Shown here piece by piece: positions 24,423-33,314 of a stretch of DNA of 64,000 bases (position 1 is its first letter; every line of letters begins with the position of its first letter). Position numbers and translations under genes: made by a program. Under the pieces are notes generated by a model, which ran no database searches, was not told the DNA's origin, and saw nothing but the letters and a program-made list of their open reading frames with translations. The DNA is from an uncultured Bacteroidota bacterium (lineage in GTDB: Bacteria; Bacteroidota; Bacteroidia; JADZBD01). Location: assembly GCA_937924855.1 (NCBI GenBank), contig CALEYQ010000056.1, forward strand, positions 18,182 to 82,181. Reading direction: 5' to 3'.

Positions 24423-26854
24423 AAATCACAGCAGGAAAATCATACTTCACCCGGAATTGGCTCTTTTTGCTGACTTCGCTTTATTTTTTGGTATTCAGTA
24501 CCGGATTGCATGGTCAGGTTGGAACCCTAACCGGATCGGTGAAGGATAAAGTAACCGGTGAACCCATTTCTTTTGCCAACCTCGCCATTGAAGAAATTCA
24601 GATTACCACAACCGCCGACATAAACGGACAATTTAAAATTGAAGGAATAAAACCCGGCATCTACACCCTATTCACAAGTTTTGTAGGTTATAAAAAAGAA
24701 GTTATTTATGAAATCAGAATTGTTTCAGGAAAAACAACACGGCTTGAAATAGGCATGACGCCCCTGGTAAAAGAGCTCGAAGAAGTTATTATCCAGTCAT
24801 CACCCTTCAACAAGACAGCCGAAAGTCCGGTCAGCCTCAAAACAATATCAAGCACCGAAATTCTTCGTAATCCCGGAAGCAACCGCGATATTTCAAAAGT
24901 GGTAACCAATTTACCCGGGGTAAATTCAACCCTCTCATTCAGGAATGATTTAATTGTGAGAGGTGGGGCTCCCGGAGAAAACCGGTTTTTTATTGAAGGC
25001 ATAGAAATTCCCAACATCAACCACTTTGCAACCCAGGGTTCCTCGGGCGGACCCGTAGGTATGATAAACGTTAATTTTATCAGAGAGGTGGATTTTTTCA
25101 CCGGGTCCTTTCCTGTTAATCTTGGCAATCCTTTAAGTTCCGCCATGGACATTTCTCTGGTTCCCATGAAGAAAGAAAAAACCGGGGGAAGTTTTATGCT
25201 TGGCTCTTCAGACCTGGCACTATCCCTCGACAGAATCGGAAGCAAAAAAGCTTCCTTTGGATTTTCAGTAAGAAGATCATATCTCCAGTACCTGTTTTCA
25301 ACACTTAAGTTGCCCTTTCTTCCCACCTATAATGATATCTTGCTTAAGGGAGAGATTGAAATCAATGAAAAAAATAAAATTCTGATCCTCGGGCTGGCCG
25401 CCATTGACGAATTTTCCCTCAATCAAAAAGTAAACGAGGGCATATCCGACCCCGATGTATTAAAAAGGAATAATTACATTCTAAACAACATTCCCGTTAA
25501 TACGCAATGGAATTATACCACCGGCATTAAATGGACTAACTATCGAAAAAACGGGCCGCTCAACATTATTTTCTCCACCAACCAGCTAAACAACAAATCA
25601 ATTAAATACAGAGAGAATGAGGAAAAACCGGAAAATCTGATTCTCGATTATAGGTCGGGAGAGCAGGAGTTTAAATTCAGAATGGAAAAATACGGGTATG
25701 CAGGAAAATTAAACTTCCTTTATGGCGGAGGCATTGAACAGGGAATCTTTACTAATAATACACAACGATTTATTACCATCGATACAACTTCTCTACGCGA
25801 GGAAACAAGCCTCAGGTTGTCCTTATTCAAGTATTATGCTTTTGGCCGGGTTTCAAGCACATTTTTGAAAGAAAGACTTGAGCTTTCTTTTTCGGTTCGA
25901 ACCGATTTTTCCGATTATTCCGCAACAACCCTGAATCCTGCTGAAAATATTTCACCGCGTACAGGAATAAGCTATACCCTTACCAAAAAAACCACGCTGA
26001 ACTTCAGCACAGGAGTCTATTTCCAGCTACCTCCGTATACCGTTCTGGGCTATACCGACTCTATGGGAAACCTGGTCAACAAAAGCTCACGGTTTATCAG
26101 AAGTCCACAGCTGGCCGGTGGAATTGATTATTCCCCAAACACCTTTACAAAAATCTCCGTTGAAGGCTTTTTTAAACAATACTCCGGATAACCTTTTCTC
26201 CTGCGGGATTCCATATCTCTTTCCCAGCTGTGATCGGATTTTGGATTCATTGTAAACGAGCCCGTTGCTCCCATCGGCGAAGGCCGTTCCTATGGGCTTG
26301 AGTTTTTTTACCAGCGTAAATTCTCCAAATCATGGTATGGGTTATTATCCTATACTTTTCTGATAAGCGAGTTTAAAACGGTAACAGGAAACTACGCCCC
26401 TACCTCCTGGGATGTAAGGCATACACTTAACGCTTCCGGAGGATACCGGCTGAAGAGAGGCTATGAAATTGGGTTCAGGTTCCGATTCCTCAGCGGCTCC
26501 CCTTATACCCCCATCGACTTTGCAACCTCATCGGTAAAAGAAGTCTGGAATGTAAATTATCAAGGCATTCCCGATTGGAACCGCCTGAATTCCCTAAGGC
26601 TCGACCCGGTTCACACCCTCGATCTGAGAATAGATAAAACCTGGAATTTGAAAAAACTCTCGCTCAACATGTATCTGGATGTTCAGAATGTTTACAATTT
26701 CAAAATTGAAACTCCACCCTTTGTTGACACGCAAAAAGATTCTTCCGGAACACCCCTCACAAACCCTTCAGACCCAGATAGATATTTACTGGAAAAAATA
26801 CCTAATACCTCGGGAACCATCCTTCCCTCTATAGGATTAATGATTGAATTTTAG
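24419..26854 (+). pseudogene. TonB-dependent receptor with carboxypeptidase-regulatory domain, two in-frame stops
   Basis: About 812 codons in one frame. Signal region (WLFLLTSLYFLVFSTGLHGQ), CarboxypepD_reg-like domain (GTLTGSVKDKVTGEPISFAN), plug (KVVTNLPGVNSTLSFRNDLI, IVRGGAPGENRFFIEGIEIP) and barrel to IGLMIEF at 26854. TAA at 26189-26191 follows FFKQYSG and TGA at 26231-26233 follows SISLSQL. The frame between and after (DFGFIVNEPVAPIGEGRSYG) is still receptor-like. There is no ATG near the start. CTG 24419 sits in a CTGA overlap with the terB-like stop, where an ATG would be expected. So the start and two codons look altered, with no frameshift. It probably no longer makes a functional receptor. 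Confidence 0.78.
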
Positions 26855-26882
26855 TTATTATATTTACCTAAAATTCATCACT

Positions 26883-27266
26883 ATGAAGAAGTTATTATGG
26901 GGAATTTTACTTTTTCTGCCCCTGATAATTTTAAGCTGTAAAAAAAACGGAACGGGTGGGGAACATGAATTGTCTGTCTCTGTGAAGCATCATGAACAAT
27001 TAATTCCGGGCGCCACTGTTTATATTAAGTACGGTGCCAAGGAATTTCCAGGAAGCGATGTGTCGAAATACAACGATTCCAGGGTTTGCGGAATTACCGG
27101 ACATGCCAGAGGACATGTTCATTTTGATAAACTGTTGAAGGGAGATTATTACCTCTATGCCGTGGGGTATGATAGTACCATTTCAATGCCTGTTAAGGGT
27201 GGAGTTCCTGTGCAATTGAAGAAAAAACATAGTCATACCGACGTAACTGTTCCGGTTGTAGAATAA
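26883..27266 (+). CDS. Small lipoprotein with Ig-like (carboxypeptidase-regulatory-type) fold
   Basis: 127 residues. The lipoprotein signal LLFLPLIILSCKKNG gives Cys at about 18. The mature part (ELSVSVKHHEQLIPGATVYI, GHARGHVHFDKLLKGDYYLY, GVPVQLKKKHSHTDVTVPV) has the prealbumin-like pattern of carboxypeptidase-regulatory domains. It starts 28 bases after the interrupted TonB receptor, so it may be its former partner. Function unknown. Confidence 0.65.
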   Translation: MKKLLWGILLFLPLIILSCKKNGTGGEHELSVSVKHHEQLIPGATVYIKYGAKEFPGSDVSKYNDSRVCGITGHARGHVHFDKLLKGDYYLYAVGYDSTISMPVKGGVPVQLKKKHSHTDVTVPVVE

Positions 27267-27276
27267 AAAGTTCATA

Positions 27277-27696
27277 ATGAAATATTTAAAGATTTGCTTC
27301 GGAGTTCTTTTCCTTTTTTTTGTATCCTGCTCCAAGGACAAGCAACTTCCGGCTGACTCGCCCGCCCATGCCCCTGACTACAGAGATAAGTTTACGGGAA
27401 GTTATCATTCCCACAAACTTTGCATTAACACAAGTTTTTTCAATCCTGCTCCGGATACCACGTTTAATAACTTCACCAACATTAATGTTGTAAAGCATCC
27501 CCTGAGGAGCAATGCCGTTATCGTTGGATCCGACACCATCAATCTGTCTTTTCATGGAACATTTACCGGACTTAACAACCCTCCCGGTTATTTGTTTTAT
27601 GATCTTACCCTGATTAACGATAGTCTGTATATTTCTTCCTTTTCAGGTAATGTTCTACTTACATCGAGTTGTATCCTGAAAGGGAGAAAGCAGTAA
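27277..27696 (+). CDS. Small lipoprotein, unknown function
   Basis: 139 residues. Signal FGVLFLFFVSCSKDKQ predicts lipidation at about Cys14. The mature part starts with DYRDKFTGSYHSHKLC and ends CILKGRKQ, a layout seen in many small beta-rich Bacteroidota lipoproteins whose role is unknown. It lies 10 bases after the previous lipoprotein and 3 bases before the photolyase gene. Confidence 0.6.
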   Translation: MKYLKICFGVLFLFFVSCSKDKQLPADSPAHAPDYRDKFTGSYHSHKLCINTSFFNPAPDTTFNNFTNINVVKHPLRSNAVIVGSDTINLSFHGTFTGLNNPPGYLFYDLTLINDSLYISSFSGNVLLTSSCILKGRKQ

Positions 27697-27699
27697 TTA

Positions 27700-28965
27700 A
27701 TGGCAAAAGTTTCCGTTTTTTGGTTTCGTAGAGATTTGCGAACCGGGCACAATGCCGGACTTGCAGCTGCACTTAAGTCGGGATTACCGGTTTTGCCGGT
27801 TTTTATTTTCGATCCGGATATTTTACTTGGCTTGAATCCTAACTACAAATGGCTGGATTTTCTTTATGTATCCCTGGAAAATCTGAATGAAAGTATTAAG
27901 AAAAAGGGCGGAAAATTATTGATTGAAACAGGGAATCCTATTGACAGGTTTCTGGCACTTATTGAAAAATTTGATATTGGTGGTGTATATTTTAATGAAT
28001 CGTACGAACCCTACTCCAGAAACCGTGACGATCTGGTAATGTCCTTGCTTAAGAGCAGAGGTATCCCGGTTCACACCTTTAAAGACCACGTGATTCAGGG
28101 GCCGGAAGAAATTGTGAAAAACGATGGAAATCCTTATAAGGTATTTACCGCTTATTTTAACCGGTGGAAAACACAAACCTCTCTTAAAAAAGAAGAACCC
28201 ATGCCTACGGGAGGGTCATTTGTGAAAATCCAAATCCCATTTCCCGGTCGAAAAAATCTGGGGCTCCAGGAAAAAATCCAGATCAACGAAAACAGCTTTG
28301 CATTTTCCCCGGACGGTTTACGGACAGAACTCAAAGATGTAGTAACAGGACTGGGCCCCCACCTTCGATGGGGCACCGTTTCGCCACCAGCATTGCTGGC
28401 AGCAAATCGGAAAAATTCGGGGCTGCAAAGGAAACTGGCCTGGCGTGATTTTTTCAATCAGGTTTTATTTCATTATCCCCATGTTGTTACCCGGAATTTT
28501 AATCCCGCTTACAATCGCATGGCCTGGGAAAACAACCCGGATTATATTGAGGCCTGGAAATATGGGAAAACCGGATTTCCGCTTGTGGATGCCGGAATGC
28601 GGGAACTCACTTCCACCGGCCACATGAATAATCGTGCAAGAATGATTGCTGCCAGTTTTTTTTGCAAACAACTACTGTGCGACTGGCGCATTGGAGAGGC
28701 CTGGTTTGCCAGCCATTTAATTGATTACGACCTTGCCATAAATAATGGCAACTGGCAATGGTGTGCAGGAACCGGTTGTGACGCAGCACCGTATTTCAGG
28801 ATTTTTAATCCCCTTTTGCAACAAAAAAAATTCGACCCTGAAGGTCATTACATTCGCCAGTGGGTTCCGGAGTATAATTCTGAAAATTATCCGGCTCCTA
28901 TTGTTGACCAGAAAAGCGCATCGGAAAAAGCCCTTAAGGCTTATAAAAAAGCACTTTCAAACTAA
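27700..28965 (+). CDS. phr: Deoxyribodipyrimidine photolyase (cryptochrome/photolyase family)
   Basis: 421 residues. Repairs UV-induced pyrimidine dimers with light, using FAD. The N-terminal Rossmann domain starts VSVFWFRRDLR. The C-terminal FAD domain contains WRDFFNQVLFHYPHV, GFPLVDAGMRELTSTGHMNN, WQWCAGTGCDAAPYFRIFNP and FDPEGHYIRQWVPEY. One oddity: the usual DLRL-x-DN motif at residues 12-18 reads DLRTGHN, so the conserved Asp is replaced by His; the effect on cofactor binding is not clear. It is probably the last gene of the lipoprotein cluster transcript. Confidence 0.93.
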   Translation: MAKVSVFWFRRDLRTGHNAGLAAALKSGLPVLPVFIFDPDILLGLNPNYKWLDFLYVSLENLNESIKKKGGKLLIETGNPIDRFLALIEKFDIGGVYFNESYEPYSRNRDDLVMSLLKSRGIPVHTFKDHVIQGPEEIVKNDGNPYKVFTAYFNRWKTQTSLKKEEPMPTGGSFVKIQIPFPGRKNLGLQEKIQINENSFAFSPDGLRTELKDVVTGLGPHLRWGTVSPPALLAANRKNSGLQRKLAWRDFFNQVLFHYPHVVTRNFNPAYNRMAWENNPDYIEAWKYGKTGFPLVDAGMRELTSTGHMNNRARMIAASFFCKQLLCDWRIGEAWFASHLIDYDLAINNGNWQWCAGTGCDAAPYFRIFNPLLQQKKFDPEGHYIRQWVPEYNSENYPAPIVDQKSASEKALKAYKKALSN

Positions 28966-28996
28966 TCAAAGAGTTTTATTAAAGCCCGGCTTTTCC

Positions 28997-29004
28997 TATA
29001 TTTG
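28997..29004 (+). promoter_or_regulatory. -7 element of the copper monooxygenase-like gene
   Basis: TATATTTG 18 bases before ATG 29022 fits TAnnTTTG exactly. No clear -33 TTG is seen at the right distance, so strength is uncertain. Confidence 0.5.
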
Positions 29005-29021
29005 AAAAAACTCAATATCCC

Positions 29022-30587
29022 ATGAAATCAATAATTACCACATTATTCATTTTTCTGTTCTGTTTTCCGGCAATCGCACAACTTGAGTACAAAGATGTGG
29101 CTCCCATATTTTTTAATAAATGTACTCCCTGTCACAGACCAAACGGTGGAGCTCCATTCAGCCTCATGGGGTATTCTGCAACCATACCCTGGGTTAGTTT
29201 AATCGACCCGGCCGTTCAAATGGGGAAAATGCCTCCCTGGATGCCCGACACCACATATACCCGGTTTTTACATGAAAGAGTGCTTACAGCCGGCGAAAAA
29301 AATGCTATTTTAAACTGGATATCCACGGGGGCTACGCAGGGAGACACTACACAGGCTCCGCCCCTCCCTACCTATCCTCCGTATCAACTCAACGGCATAC
29401 CCTCGCTGGTTTTGCAAATTCCCACCTTTACCAGCAATGCAACAACCAACGATAGCTATGTATGCTTTTCCTTACCAACCAATCTTACACAAGACAGAAT
29501 TTTACGAGCTTTTGAAATAGTTCCCGGCGACCCTTCCATAGTTCACCATGTGGTGGTAAATGTTGACACCGTAGGAAATACTACGAACGACCTTAGTGGA
29601 AATTGCTTCAATGCCCCCGGAAATTTCAGCATCGGGGCCTATGCGCCCGGATCACCTCCTACCGTTTTCCCAGGGGTAGCTCCCTTGAAAGCCGGTATTC
29701 GAATAAAGGCCGGATCCCGAATGGTGTTGCAAATTCACTATCCCGCAGGAAGTGCCGGAATGCAGGATAGCACAAAAATCCGCCTGTATTTCTACCCGGT
29801 TAATGCCACCGGGGTTAGAAATATGTATGTAAGCACCCCATTACAAAACTGGTCACTTTCAATTCCTGCAAACACCACGGCCAGTTTCAGTGCCCAATAT
29901 CCAAACTCCGGAGGAATTCCTCTTCCCATTTCTATTTATGGAACATTTCCCCACAGCCATAAAATTTGCACCAAAATCGTGAATTACGCCTTTATCCCCG
30001 GAGATACGATTCCCATCATCCGGATCAATGACTGGGATTTCGACTGGCAGGGATTTTACACACTCCCGTTTTTGAAAAAGATTCCGGCAGGTTATAAACT
30101 TTTTGCCAGGCATTGGTATGATAATACCTCAAGTAACCCCCATAACCCAAATAACCCTCCCATCAATGTTTTTGCAGGAACCGGAAGCAATGATGAAATG
30201 TTATTCGACGCATTTCAATATTTGATATATAATCCGGGCGACGAAAATATTAATATAGGCAACCTTTTGGCCGGCGATTCATTACTGGCGGGGATAGCCA
30301 CACCCTGGCAGGATCCTTCACCCTATTCCTTCGCCTTTCCCAATCCCTTTTCCCATCAGGTGTCGGTTAGTTTTAATGTATCCCGCCCCAGTCCTGTCAG
30401 GCTGGAAGTCTTCAATGCCCATGGCCAAAGGATCTATATAAGAGAAGAAAAGTCGCTCCCGGCAGGGAATTTCGAATGGACAATCAACCCTGCCAAGGGG
30501 AATGATTGGCCTTCCGGACTTTATTTTTACCAGGTGACACAATCGGGCCAAAAGGCCTCAGGAAAAATAATCAGGACAGGGCAATAA
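29022..30587 (+). CDS. Secreted cytochrome c / copper monooxygenase-like protein with T9SS sorting domain
   Basis: 521 residues. Signal peptide, then a c-type haem motif CTPCH (about residue 30) in a cytochrome c-like N-terminal region. This is followed by a domain with the copper-ligand pattern of type II, ascorbate-dependent (DBH/PHM-like) monooxygenases: IVHHVVVNVD, VLQIHYPAG, FPHSHKICTK and DEMLF as the likely Met ligand. A T9SS type A domain ends it (FPNPFSHQVSVSFNVSRP.. NAHGQRIYI.. GLYFYQV). It should be exported across the outer membrane. The substrate is unknown; haem plus copper suggests electron transfer or oxidation at the surface. Confidence 0.78.
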   Translation: MKSIITTLFIFLFCFPAIAQLEYKDVAPIFFNKCTPCHRPNGGAPFSLMGYSATIPWVSLIDPAVQMGKMPPWMPDTTYTRFLHERVLTAGEKNAILNWISTGATQGDTTQAPPLPTYPPYQLNGIPSLVLQIPTFTSNATTNDSYVCFSLPTNLTQDRILRAFEIVPGDPSIVHHVVVNVDTVGNTTNDLSGNCFNAPGNFSIGAYAPGSPPTVFPGVAPLKAGIRIKAGSRMVLQIHYPAGSAGMQDSTKIRLYFYPVNATGVRNMYVSTPLQNWSLSIPANTTASFSAQYPNSGGIPLPISIYGTFPHSHKICTKIVNYAFIPGDTIPIIRINDWDFDWQGFYTLPFLKKIPAGYKLFARHWYDNTSSNPHNPNNPPINVFAGTGSNDEMLFDAFQYLIYNPGDENINIGNLLAGDSLLAGIATPWQDPSPYSFAFPNPFSHQVSVSFNVSRPSPVRLEVFNAHGQRIYIREEKSLPAGNFEWTINPAKGNDWPSGLYFYQVTQSGQKASGKIIRTGQ

Positions 30588-30615
30588 AAAATTTTCATGT
30601 TTTGAAAGGAAATCT

Positions 30616-30623
30616 TATTTTTG
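30616..30623 (+). promoter_or_regulatory. -7 element of the cold-shock gene
   Basis: TATTTTTG 21 bases before ATG 30645. A weak TTT lies about 21 bases further upstream. Confidence 0.45.
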
Positions 30624-30644
30624 ACAAAATTTAAATCAATACTA

Positions 30645-30836
30645 ATGAACAACGGAACTGTGAAATTTTTTAATGTTTCCAAAGGATATGGATTTATCCG
30701 CGATGTGGAAACGAACAAGGAGTATTTTGTACATGCCACCGGCCTTATCGATCAGGTTAAGGAAAACGACCAGGTTACTTTCGAACTGCAGGAAGGCAAA
30801 AAAGGCCTGAATGCCGTAAACGTAAAACTGGCATAG
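30645..30836 (+). CDS. Cold-shock domain protein (CspA family)
   Basis: 63 residues, a single OB-fold nucleic-acid chaperone. RNP1 (KGYGFIR) and RNP2 (YFVHATG) are visible, opening with NNGTVKFFNVSKGYGFI. Slightly shorter than the usual 66-70 residues. ATG 30645 is used; an earlier in-frame TTG at 30621 overlaps the promoter. Single gene with its own terminator. Confidence 0.95.
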   Translation: MNNGTVKFFNVSKGYGFIRDVETNKEYFVHATGLIDQVKENDQVTFELQEGKKGLNAVNVKLA

Positions 30837-30855
30837 TTAATACAGATTTTATTCC

Positions 30856-30890
30856 AATAAAAAACCCGCCTTGCAGGCGGGTTTTTTATT
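30856..30890. terminator. Bidirectional-looking terminator after the cold-shock gene
   Basis: Perfect 15-bp inverted repeat (30856-30870 with 30876-30890) with a CCCGCC/GGCGGG core, a 5-base loop and A/T-rich ends on both sides. Acts for the plus-strand cold-shock gene; the facing strand has no gene here. Confidence 0.9.
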
Positions 30891-30939
30891 GCTTATTTTT
30901 CCAAAATAAATTGAATTTGCTTAACCTTACTCCATCCTC

Positions 30940-33288
30940 ATGAAAAGACCCCTTATTTTTATTTTGGCATTTTTTCAAATAATCCTTTTGAATGCTGCTG
31001 ATCTGGAAACTCAATTTGATCCTGAATCCGGAAAATATTTTCTGAAAGACAAAAAAACCGGAAAGGCTGTTTCCACAAAAAAATACGATCAGGTTTTTCT
31101 GAACAAGGATAAATCTCAACCACACAGGTATAAGGAAGAGGGGAAATACGGCTTCATTTCAGCAGACGGCAAAACAACCGGGAAACAGCTATATTCTTCT
31201 GCCTATGATTTTAAAAAGGGTTTTGGAAAAGCCCGAAAAGGGACTGTCACCCTTTTCCTGAATCAAAATTTTGATGAGGTATTTTCAAGTCCTGAATTAA
31301 CCCAGGGAGAATATTCTCCGGATGGCATTGCATATAAAAAAGACAATAAGTTTGGAATATTAAACGGAAAAGGCGGGGTGGTGACCGAACCCATTTTCGA
31401 TGCCGCCGGAAACATGTCGGATGGATTAATTCCTGTTATGAAAGACAACAAATGGGCTTATTACAATAACCTGGGAGCAGCTGTTACCGGCTTCGATTTT
31501 GACCAGGCGGTCGATTTTTCAGAAGGCTTTGCAGCGGTGGGAAAAACATCGCACTTTAAACCTGACTCTCCATTGAAATCCATTTCTACCAAACACCTCA
31601 GCGAGGAATATATACGGGGAAAAATGTACTACACCTGGGGATTTATTGACCCTAAAGGAAATCTCGTGGTTCCCTTCAAATACACTCAGGTTTATTCATT
31701 CTCTGAGGGAGTTGCTGTAGTAAAAACCGAAGGTGGCTTTGGCGCCATTAATTACCAGGGAAAAGAGGTTATTCCCACCCAATACCAGATGATTTATGGA
31801 TTCAAAGAGGGTCTATCGAAAGTTAAAATTAATTCCCGGTTTGGAATTATCGACACCAAAGGAAATATGATAGTCCCCCCCGATTTTTCTGACATCGGAA
31901 ATTTTTTAGAAGGCCTTTGTACTTTGTCGCAAAATGGGAAAACCGGCTTCGTAAATACGAAAGGTGAAATTCAAATTCCCCTCCATTTTGACTATGCATA
32001 CGGCTTTGAAAACGGCTATGCGCGCGTAAAACTAAAAAAGAAATATGGCCTGATCGACAAAGCAGGAAATCTTATTATTCCTGCGGAATATGAGTCCATT
32101 TCGCCCTCCGGACAGGGTACTTATAAAATAAAAAAGGACAACAAGTATGGGTTTGTTTCGGAGAAAGGGAAAATTATTGCCAATCCTGAATTCGATTTTG
32201 CAGATAGTTTTATTGAAGGGTTTGCCCGGGTTGGAAAGAAACAAATAAATACCCCTGACATCCCGCCCAAAAAAAACAAATCAGATTTTTACGATGACGA
32301 CCACGATGAATTCGAAGAGGAAATTGACGAATTGGATCCAATTGAGGAAATCGAAAAACCCGATTATTCAAAAAAATACACGAAGGGCAGTAGCGATCGT
32401 TATGCTGTCAAAAACCTTTATGGAATTATCGATCTTAAGGGAAATCTGATTATTCCAATTGAATTCACTAATGTGTATTCCTCCAATGAGTCCATTTTTC
32501 GCGTTCAGTCAGGCACGCATTATTATTTCTACAACAGTTTGGGTAAAAAAATAAATTCGGAGGGCTTAATTTCTGCCGAAAACTTTAAGGGTGGGTTTTC
32601 CATCGTAAAGCGCGACAAGGGATATGGTATTATTAACAAGGATGGAAAATTAGTGGTTCCCGCCGAATATGATAAGATCTATGCCTACAAAGGGTCGCTG
32701 GCCAGGGTAAAAAAAGATGGCAAATACGGGTTTGTAAATAAAACCGGCAAACTTGTTATTCCATGCAGCTACGACAATGCCGAAGATTTTAAAAACGGAA
32801 TTTCTGTAATCAAAAAGAATTTCTATTATGGCCTGATTAACGAAAAAGGCCAGGCTCTGTGTCCACCCGTATACGACAGAATTTATTCATTTAACGGAGG
32901 GCTTGCCCGTGTAAAAAAGGGCGACAAATTTGGCATGATTAACATGCAGGGCAAGGAAGTTATCCTTGCCTTTTACGATGGCCTGGAAGAAGTATCGGAA
33001 GGCAAAATTGTTTTTTCGAAAAATGGACTTTATGGTTTTCTTAACGAATCCGGTAAAGTAATAATTGAGCCACGGTTCCAACATGCCACATCCTTCAGCA
33101 ATGGATTTTCAAAGATAAAACTGAATGGAAAATACGGCGTCTTAGCCGCCTCAGGAAAAGAAGTCATTCCCATAATTTACGATCGAATTCTTTCCGTTGG
33201 CGACAGCGAAATCAGGGTTCGGCTTGAAGGAAACACCTTCTACATTGATTTCACCGGCAAATGCATACGCGATTGTCCGGGAAATTAA
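30940..33288 (+). CDS. Secreted WG-repeat protein
   Basis: 782 residues with a signal peptide (LIFILAFFQIILLNA). At least ten WG-type repeats of about 48 residues follow the pattern 'kyGfin..Gk.vipp.yd....f..g.a.v' (for example KYGFVNKTGKLVIPCSYDNA). An acidic linker at about residues 445-475 (DDDHDEFEEEIDELDP) splits the repeats into two arrays. WG repeats form beta-propeller-like solenoids, presumably for binding, with no known chemistry. There is no T9SS tail, so a periplasmic location is likelier than the surface. Confidence 0.85.
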   Translation: MKRPLIFILAFFQIILLNAADLETQFDPESGKYFLKDKKTGKAVSTKKYDQVFLNKDKSQPHRYKEEGKYGFISADGKTTGKQLYSSAYDFKKGFGKARKGTVTLFLNQNFDEVFSSPELTQGEYSPDGIAYKKDNKFGILNGKGGVVTEPIFDAAGNMSDGLIPVMKDNKWAYYNNLGAAVTGFDFDQAVDFSEGFAAVGKTSHFKPDSPLKSISTKHLSEEYIRGKMYYTWGFIDPKGNLVVPFKYTQVYSFSEGVAVVKTEGGFGAINYQGKEVIPTQYQMIYGFKEGLSKVKINSRFGIIDTKGNMIVPPDFSDIGNFLEGLCTLSQNGKTGFVNTKGEIQIPLHFDYAYGFENGYARVKLKKKYGLIDKAGNLIIPAEYESISPSGQGTYKIKKDNKYGFVSEKGKIIANPEFDFADSFIEGFARVGKKQINTPDIPPKKNKSDFYDDDHDEFEEEIDELDPIEEIEKPDYSKKYTKGSSDRYAVKNLYGIIDLKGNLIIPIEFTNVYSSNESIFRVQSGTHYYFYNSLGKKINSEGLISAENFKGGFSIVKRDKGYGIINKDGKLVVPAEYDKIYAYKGSLARVKKDGKYGFVNKTGKLVIPCSYDNAEDFKNGISVIKKNFYYGLINEKGQALCPPVYDRIYSFNGGLARVKKGDKFGMINMQGKEVILAFYDGLEEVSEGKIVFSKNGLYGFLNESGKVIIEPRFQHATSFSNGFSKIKLNGKYGVLAASGKEVIPIIYDRILSVGDSEIRVRLEGNTFYIDFTGKCIRDCPGN

Positions 33289-33314
33289 GCCTATCCTCTC
33301 AGGATAAATTACCC

